Positions 59,458-64,000 of a stretch of DNA of 64,000 bases are shown one piece after another (the first letter of the stretch is position 1; every line of letters begins with the position of its first letter). Both the position numbers and the translations under genes were made by a program. This DNA comes from an uncultured Veillonella sp. (GTDB lineage Bacteria; Bacillota; Negativicutes; Veillonellales; Veillonellaceae), in contig NZ_URAR01000012.1 in assembly GCF_900545795.1 (NCBI RefSeq), positions 1 to 64,000 of the forward strand, written 5' to 3'. The notes beneath the pieces are model-generated. The model saw nothing but the letters and a program-made list of their open reading frames with translations, searched no databases and was not told the origin of the DNA.

Positions 59458-60912
59458 TTATTTATTACTCTTATGTTTTAATGGAATGAGTAAGAACTGT
59501 ACTGGCAAATTAGATGCACCTGCCGGTATAAACTGAATAGTCAAGGTTTGACCACCTTTAAAGGTATCTAAGTACTGTGTATCATAAATAGTACCATTAC
59601 CTAAATAAGGCGCCGCCGTATTCGGCACTGTATACACATCAGTTTGTTCCCCATAGGTCAATCGGAAGGAACCCGAGTAAGCCCCACCAAGGGGATTAAA
59701 GTACACCGCAAATTCATCTGTTCCTATGGTTGGAATGGAAAGCGTATAGGATACACCATAATTGCCCCGATTAGTCACTGGCAAATGTCTCGTCAATTCA
59801 TCAACACCAGCTACAAATGGATCTTCTCGGTCATTGGCTACCATAATCGACACAGGACCTAATAATGTATCATATGGCTGGCAAAGCATTAAGCGACGCT
59901 GTGCGCCAAAATAGGTGCCGCGCAATTCAACATCATCCATTGGCAAAGTTTCAGCAATAATAGCGCCATTAAGAGCCGGCATATCATGAGGAATCATCAT
60001 GACTTTAGCCCATACAGGTCCATCCGTAGTAAAATCTACAATCCCAGAAGTAAGTTGATCTTTAAGGACTACAATTTTATCTAATTTAGGGAATAAATCG
60101 ATGCGCCCAAGTGGTGGCACCTCATAAGTGGCTACCACGGTTTCATCCATGTGAGCGCGTTTCTCTAAGGCTTTACGATTAGCACTAATTTGCGACTTAA
60201 TCTGTTTAAAACGCTCTTTATCTACTACTAAAGGCATTTTATTTTTATTGTCTGCACCAATATCGCTGCTCGTTACTTCACCATTAGCATTAGCTACCGC
60301 ATCATCGGCTACATTCATATTATATGCTTCAAAGGAGTCTTCAAACTCTGGAACTGATCCAAAGGTAAAACGCTTCTGCTCTTTTTCATCGCCCTCAGAC
60401 TTGAGCGGTACACCTGCTGATACTAAAGAGCGCACATGCTGATTGGCTAATTTCCATTTATAATTGCCTTCAATCATAGGCGTAGTCAATTCATCGAGAG
60501 ACAGCTCACGACCTACAGCAAAATAATCAGCATTAGGCGTAGCATAAATAGCGCGATGAACTGTTACTTTTACAGGTTTATTCTCTTTATTTTCTAAGAC
60601 AAGCGCCATTTTTTGAGGCGTGTCCATTTCATTTACATGGTAGTAATAGATGCGCCCCGTACCGTCCACTGTGCCGGCTGCCACTACACCGCTCTTCTCT
60701 ACATACTCTGGGCTATCAGAAAAAATGAGCGTGTCTTTTTCTTCTGTTAATACAGCTGGCAATGGTGTTAAATTTGTCGTATCCCAATCCACTGTAGTTG
60801 GAGGTGCCCCGAATACCATGGATACGCCGCGAAGCCACACTGCGCTCGCTAGGGCTAACCATTTATAACGCTTTCCTACAGAACCTGCATATTTAGTGAC
60901 AAAATTTTTCAC
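59458..60912 (-). CDS. Exported protein of unknown function
   Basis: I do not recognise a family for this 484-residue protein. It starts with GTG and an apparent Sec signal peptide (KWLALASAVWLRGVSMVFGA, cleavage likely after GA). The mature part looks beta-rich, with no cysteine clusters and no membrane helices. Recognisable stretches include GTGRIYYYHVNEMDTPQKMA, KPVKVTVHRAIYATPNADYF, YEVPPLGRIDLFPKLDKIV and a C-terminal YGVSYTLSIPTIGTDEFAVY, suggesting repeated immunoglobulin-like or jelly-roll domains. It probably works in the periplasm or at the surface. It is monocistronic, with an operator-like palindrome upstream and a terminator downstream. Confidence 0.6.
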   Translation of the reverse strand: MKNFVTKYAGSVGKRYKWLALASAVWLRGVSMVFGAPPTTVDWDTTNLTPLPAVLTEEKDTLIFSDSPEYVEKSGVVAAGTVDGTGRIYYYHVNEMDTPQKMALVLENKENKPVKVTVHRAIYATPNADYFAVGRELSLDELTTPMIEGNYKWKLANQHVRSLVSAGVPLKSEGDEKEQKRFTFGSVPEFEDSFEAYNMNVADDAVANANGEVTSSDIGADNKNKMPLVVDKERFKQIKSQISANRKALEKRAHMDETVVATYEVPPLGRIDLFPKLDKIVVLKDQLTSGIVDFTTDGPVWAKVMMIPHDMPALNGAIIAETLPMDDVELRGTYFGAQRRLMLCQPYDTLLGPVSIMVANDREDPFVAGVDELTRHLPVTNRGNYGVSYTLSIPTIGTDEFAVYFNPLGGAYSGSFRLTYGEQTDVYTVPNTAAPYLGNGTIYDTQYLDTFKGGQTLTIQFIPAGASNLPVQFLLIPLKHKSNK

Positions 60913-60939
60913 GATAACGACATCCTATCTTCCACACTT

Positions 60940-60958
60940 ATATGACATCATGTCATAT
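60940..60958. promoter_or_regulatory. Operator-like palindrome before the exported-protein gene
   Basis: atatgaca (60940-60947), tca, tgtcatat (60951-60958) form a perfect 8-3-8 inverted repeat about 28 bases before the GTG start. It would suit a dimeric regulator; the regulator is unknown. Confidence 0.45.
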
Positions 60959-61158
60959 GTAAAACTACGTTTTGAATAGACCCTCTATTCTTCGTTTAGT
61001 AAAATGCCTATAAAAATTGATAGTCCCTTGGAGAATTATGTCTTCAATGTACTTCAAAAACTGTACTCATACCTGCATTTATTATGGAAAAATCTAGGCT
61101 ATTCTATATTTATATTATACTATATTCAGGATATTTTAGCATTAGAATTTTACAAAAG

Positions 61159-62100
61159 CTACACTTCATCTAGACCTGAAGGTTCATATTCTAGAGCCAT
61201 TTTTTCTAATTTTCTAAAGCGATGGCCTATGCCCGATTTTGACAAATGCCCACCCATCGTGTCAGCTAATTCCTGAAGGCTTGCGTCTGGATTATCTAAG
61301 CGCGCTTGCGCCACTTCTAAAAGCTTTGTTGGCAAATCACTTAAAGGCTGATGACGTTCAATAATGCGAATGGACTCTAGTTGTCGTACAGCGGCATTGA
61401 CGGTTTTCTGCAAATTAGCAGTCTCGCAATTAACTTGACGATTAATCTGATTGCGCACATTTTTTACAACTCGCACCGTTTCAAATGACATCATTGCAGA
61501 CTGAGCGCCCATAATCTGCAAGCAACCAGTTACAGAATCGCCTTCTTTAATATACACTACATATTCTTCTTTGCGCTCCGTCATACGCGCTACAATATTA
61601 AATAAACGCAATACTCGTACAATGGTTTCAGCAAACTTTTTATTGCCCGTCATAAACTCTAAATGATAGTCACTTTCGGGCTTATTAACAGAGCCACCAC
61701 CTAGGAAAGCACCGCGCAAAAAGGCACGCCGCGTCTCCATCGTAGTAAGCCATTCATCTGGTATATCTGTATCCATAGGCCATAATGCTAAATCTTCTAG
61801 AGCCTGACGCCCCTCTTCCGTAGGATCCACCATCAAAGTGTACACATTTTTCTTACGCAGATTTAAACCCCGTCGTATTAATACAGATGTATGAAGTGCA
61901 TAATGAGCTCTTAAAATAGATAGAACACGTCTAGCCACCGCATTATTAGCTGTAGCCAAACGAATCCCCACGCGCCCTTGACTCCCCAACAGTAAGGACC
62001 CGCCCATGCGCAGTAAACAAGAGGCTTCGACCTTTGCGGATAAAGCCGTTTCATTCTTAAATTGACACAGTTCATTTTTTACATCTTCAGCAAAGGACAA
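61159..62100 (-). CDS. whiA: DNA-binding protein WhiA
   Basis: The 313-residue protein starts SFAEDVKNELCQFKNETALS and has the homing-endonuclease-like N-terminal domain (SCLLRMGGSLLL, FLRGAFLGGGSVNKPESDYH, LEFMTGNKKFAETIVRVLRL). A C-terminal helix-turn-helix follows (LPTKLLEVAQARLDNPDASL, QELADTMGGHLSKSGIGHRF). WhiA affects cell division and chromosome organisation in Firmicutes and sporulation in Streptomyces; Veillonella does not sporulate. It is downstream of yvcK by 18 bases, the usual rapZ-yvcK-whiA order. Confidence 0.95.
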   Translation of the reverse strand: MSFAEDVKNELCQFKNETALSAKVEASCLLRMGGSLLLGSQGRVGIRLATANNAVARRVLSILRAHYALHTSVLIRRGLNLRKKNVYTLMVDPTEEGRQALEDLALWPMDTDIPDEWLTTMETRRAFLRGAFLGGGSVNKPESDYHLEFMTGNKKFAETIVRVLRLFNIVARMTERKEEYVVYIKEGDSVTGCLQIMGAQSAMMSFETVRVVKNVRNQINRQVNCETANLQKTVNAAVRQLESIRIIERHQPLSDLPTKLLEVAQARLDNPDASLQELADTMGGHLSKSGIGHRFRKLEKMALEYEPSGLDEV

Positions 62101-62118
62101 ACGATACGCCCCCTCTCT

Positions 62119-63468
62119 TTAATGGTCTTCTCGTTTTAAATAATATTCTAAAATCTGTGGATCTAAACCAGATTGCAAAGCATAAATCACATCCATTACA
62201 ACCTTAGCTAATCGCTGAGGATCATGCACAGCCGTTTCAGGATGTTGTAATAAACTAGCACGGATAGCGCGAACGCCTAATTCCTCTAAACGCTCCATAT
62301 CTACCTTAACTGGTTCCGCACCAGCAGCCTTATATTTTTCAATGACAGACTGGTCAAATGGTACATCATTAACCAATACCGTATCAATTAAATCAGGACC
62401 ACCCACTTGCTGTAAGGCAGCTACATGGTCGCTAGCAGAATAGCCATCCGTTTCACCTGGTTGCGTCATTACATTACAAATATAAAACTTAGGCGCCTTA
62501 GTTGCCTTAACATGGTCAGCAATCTTGTCGATAAGCAAATTAGGCATGATGCTAGTGTATAAACTGCCAGGCCCTAAAATAATGGCATCTGCTTCGTCAA
62601 TAGCGCGCAAGGCTGCCCCTTGAGGCTTCGGTAGTGCAGGCTCCGTAAAGAGGCGCTTGATACGCTTATGCACAGTAGGAATCTGGCTCTCCCCTTCTAC
62701 AATAGTGCCATCTTCCATTTCTGCTAATAAGTTAATATTTTCAATGGACGCCGGAATAACACGACCCTGCACTTTTAAAATTTTACTTGCTGCTTCAAGG
62801 GCCTTATCTACATCAGCATCTAGCACTTGCGTAAGAGCTGTTAAAAATAAATTGCCAAAGCTATGGCCTGCCAAATCACCTTCACCACCAAAGCGGTAAC
62901 GGAACAATTGCTCCATAAGACCTTCTTTTTCTGCTAGGGCAACTAAGCAGTTGCGCAAATCGCCTGGGGCAATCATTTTAAAGTCTTCACGAAGGCGCCC
63001 TGAAGATCCACCATCATCAGCCACCGTCACAATAGCGGTCAAATTAGAAGTGTGTGCTTTAAGCCCCCTAAGCAAGGTAGAAAGGCCTGTGCCACCGCCA
63101 ATGACCACTACTTTAGGACCTTTGGCCATGCGGATATTTTCAAAAATATAATCCCCTACTTTATCTGTATCTGTAGGAATAATCGCCTTCACTACAGCCC
63201 GCCCAACTTGACGCGTGCCAATGACCATTAAGATAATGCCCAGTAAAATGCTCACTACCCCCATAGTAGCTAGCACAGTATAATCATAAGCGCCGGTCAA
63301 TTCAAAGAGCATCAATAAAAATAAATCTTCAAAATAAGATAGCCATTGATAATTAAGCATCAAGGCTACGCCAGCAATGACAAAGAGCATGCCCAGTCCG
63401 AAGACAACGAGCCAGCGTTTAAGTTTCAAGCCTGGTGTTAGCCATCTAAATCCAGACATATGTATCAT
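62119..63468 (-). CDS. yvcK: YvcK/CofD-like uridylated-sugar binding protein
   Basis: The 449-residue protein begins with two predicted membrane helices (about 18-40 and 50-82). It continues with the YvcK domain: VVVIGGGTGLSTLLRGLKAH, TVADDGGSSGRLREDFKMIA, PGDLRNCLVALAE, LAGHSFGNLFLTALTQVL and ILGPGSLYTSIMPNLLI. YvcK-type proteins bind UDP-sugars and support cell-wall precursor flux and growth on gluconeogenic carbon sources. That suits a lactate user. The membrane extension is absent in B. subtilis YvcK but is common in Negativicutes and Clostridia. It is between rapZ and whiA. Confidence 0.93.
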   Translation of the reverse strand: MIHMSGFRWLTPGLKLKRWLVVFGLGMLFVIAGVALMLNYQWLSYFEDLFLLMLFELTGAYDYTVLATMGVVSILLGIILMVIGTRQVGRAVVKAIIPTDTDKVGDYIFENIRMAKGPKVVVIGGGTGLSTLLRGLKAHTSNLTAIVTVADDGGSSGRLREDFKMIAPGDLRNCLVALAEKEGLMEQLFRYRFGGEGDLAGHSFGNLFLTALTQVLDADVDKALEAASKILKVQGRVIPASIENINLLAEMEDGTIVEGESQIPTVHKRIKRLFTEPALPKPQGAALRAIDEADAIILGPGSLYTSIMPNLLIDKIADHVKATKAPKFYICNVMTQPGETDGYSASDHVAALQQVGGPDLIDTVLVNDVPFDQSVIEKYKAAGAEPVKVDMERLEELGVRAIRASLLQHPETAVHDPQRLAKVVMDVIYALQSGLDPQILEYYLKREDH

Positions 63469-63489
63469 AAGCTTCTCCCATCTACGGAC

Positions 63490-64000
63490 TTATTTAACTT
63501 CCTCTGCCGTCACTTCGCGAGGATTATAATCTTCTTCTACATTATTTTTAAACATATCACGATGCTCAATAGAAGCGCGATATCCTAAAGTTTCTACATG
63601 TTTAAACAAAGCTTCTGACATGGCCACACTGCGATGCATACCACCAGTACAACCAATGGCTACAACAAATTGACTTTTTCCTTCTTTTTCATAATTTGGA
63701 AGCAAGAAGTCCATTGTATTAAACATAGTGCTTAAAAATTGCTCTGTTACATCAAAGGAGTAAATATATGAATTTACCGCTGGTACGCGCCCGGTTTTAT
63801 GACGAAACTCTGGGTTGTAATAAGGATTTGGCAAGAATCGTACATCCCATACCATATCAGCATCCAAAGGAATGCCATGTTTAAACCCAAAGCTTACCAC
63901 GGATACAGAAATACCTTGTTTCTTTCCATCTAATTCAGAGAATTTCTTGCGCAAATAGGACTTTAATGCGCTCGTCTTCATATTTGTTGTATCAATGATA
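63490..64000 (-). CDS. rapZ: RapZ (YvcJ), C-terminal half; start outside window
   Basis: The frame runs off the right edge; the ATG at 63979-63981 is internal, since the preceding codons read IIDTTN and continue the protein. The visible part has the RapZ C-terminal domain: VVSFGFKHGIPLDADMVWDV, RFLPNPYYNPEFRHKTGRVP and VAIGCTGGMHRSVAMSEALF, where K or R usually replaces the methionine of GGMHRS. RapZ is an RNA-binding adaptor with an N-terminal P-loop domain (not visible here). It precedes yvcK by 21 bases. Confidence 0.93.
   Translation of the reverse strand, partial: IIDTTNMKTSALKSYLRKKFSELDGKKQGISVSVVSFGFKHGIPLDADMVWDVRFLPNPYYNPEFRHKTGRVPAVNSYIYSFDVTEQFLSTMFNTMDFLLPNYEKEGKSQFVVAIGCTGGMHRSVAMSEALFKHVETLGYRASIEHRDMFKNNVEEDYNPREVTAEEVK

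Noticed and set aside
61004..61276. Plus-strand frame of 90 codons before whiA's 3' end
   Set aside because: Its second half is antisense to the whiA coding region and the first half is AT-rich spacer without a ribosome binding site.
1..64000. CRISPR arrays, tRNA or rRNA genes, complete insertion sequences
   Set aside because: No regularly spaced identical repeats, tRNA-like cloverleaf, rRNA stretch or transposase frame was seen.

Overview
The window looks like a chromosomal segment of a low-GC, diderm Firmicute of the class Negativicutes, most likely Veillonella. The evidence is the mix of Firmicute-type genes and regulation (infC-rpmI-rplT with an L20-type leader, a PyrR-type pyr leader, rapZ-yvcK-whiA, HutP) with outer-membrane functions (two TonB-dependent receptors, TonB/ExbB/ExbD, a lipid A/LPS-type phosphoethanolamine transferase). 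The species is inferred from gene content, not from a marker gene. Almost every gene lies on the minus strand; the exception is a HAD phosphatase at 3758-4438.

Layout. 1-1650: two glycosyltransferases, the first cut by the window edge. 1873-5972: a divergent family 2 glycosidase-like protein, the HAD phosphatase, and a PepT-like M20 peptidase with a small cysteine-rich protein. 6086-12560: an AT-rich accessory block with a DIP1984-like protein, an HTH/coiled-coil protein, a phage-like regulator, a KTSC protein, an SMC/Rad50-like ATPase with a CxxC hook, and a protein with a HEPN-type RNase motif. 12839-28492: a Wzx/Wzy-type surface polysaccharide operon read from galU to rmlB. It encodes initiation (WbaP-like), UDP-galactofuranose supply (glf), glycosyltransferases, a candidate sialyltransferase, Wzy, Wzx, a CMP-nonulosonate synthetase/PseG-like fusion, NeuB and Wzz. 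28716-29839: infC-rpmI-rplT, with a strong promoter and a visible antitermination leader. 30121-36227: GT8, Ugd, UDP-glucuronate epimerase, a HutP homologue and the phosphoethanolamine transferase. 36840-45379: pyrBC-carAB-pyrKD under a PyrR-type attenuator.

45673-59227 is a haem/iron acquisition island. It holds two paralogous TonB-dependent receptors with FRAP/NPNL-like boxes flanking a histidine. A compact operon follows: exbB, exbD, a ChuW/HutW-like radical SAM haem-degrading enzyme, a periplasmic binding protein, permease, ATPase and flavodoxin. A PchR-like AraC regulator and a TonB protein with a glycine-rich linker lie next to it. Together these would import haem across two membranes and open the ring anaerobically, with the flavodoxin as likely electron donor. 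The radical SAM protein ends in an unusual His/Gly/Pro tandem repeat plus a Cys-Pro motif. The window closes with an exported protein of unknown function and whiA-yvcK-rapZ (the last cut by the window edge).

The strongest leads for new biology are the haem island (histidine-repeat tail on the haem-degrading enzyme, and a structured intergenic element at 50327-50444), the HEPN/SMC-ATPase pair in the accessory block, and the nonulosonic acid fusion in the polysaccharide operon. Several intergenic gaps also carry short-period degenerate tandem repeats. All functions are predictions from sequence reading; no database search was run.
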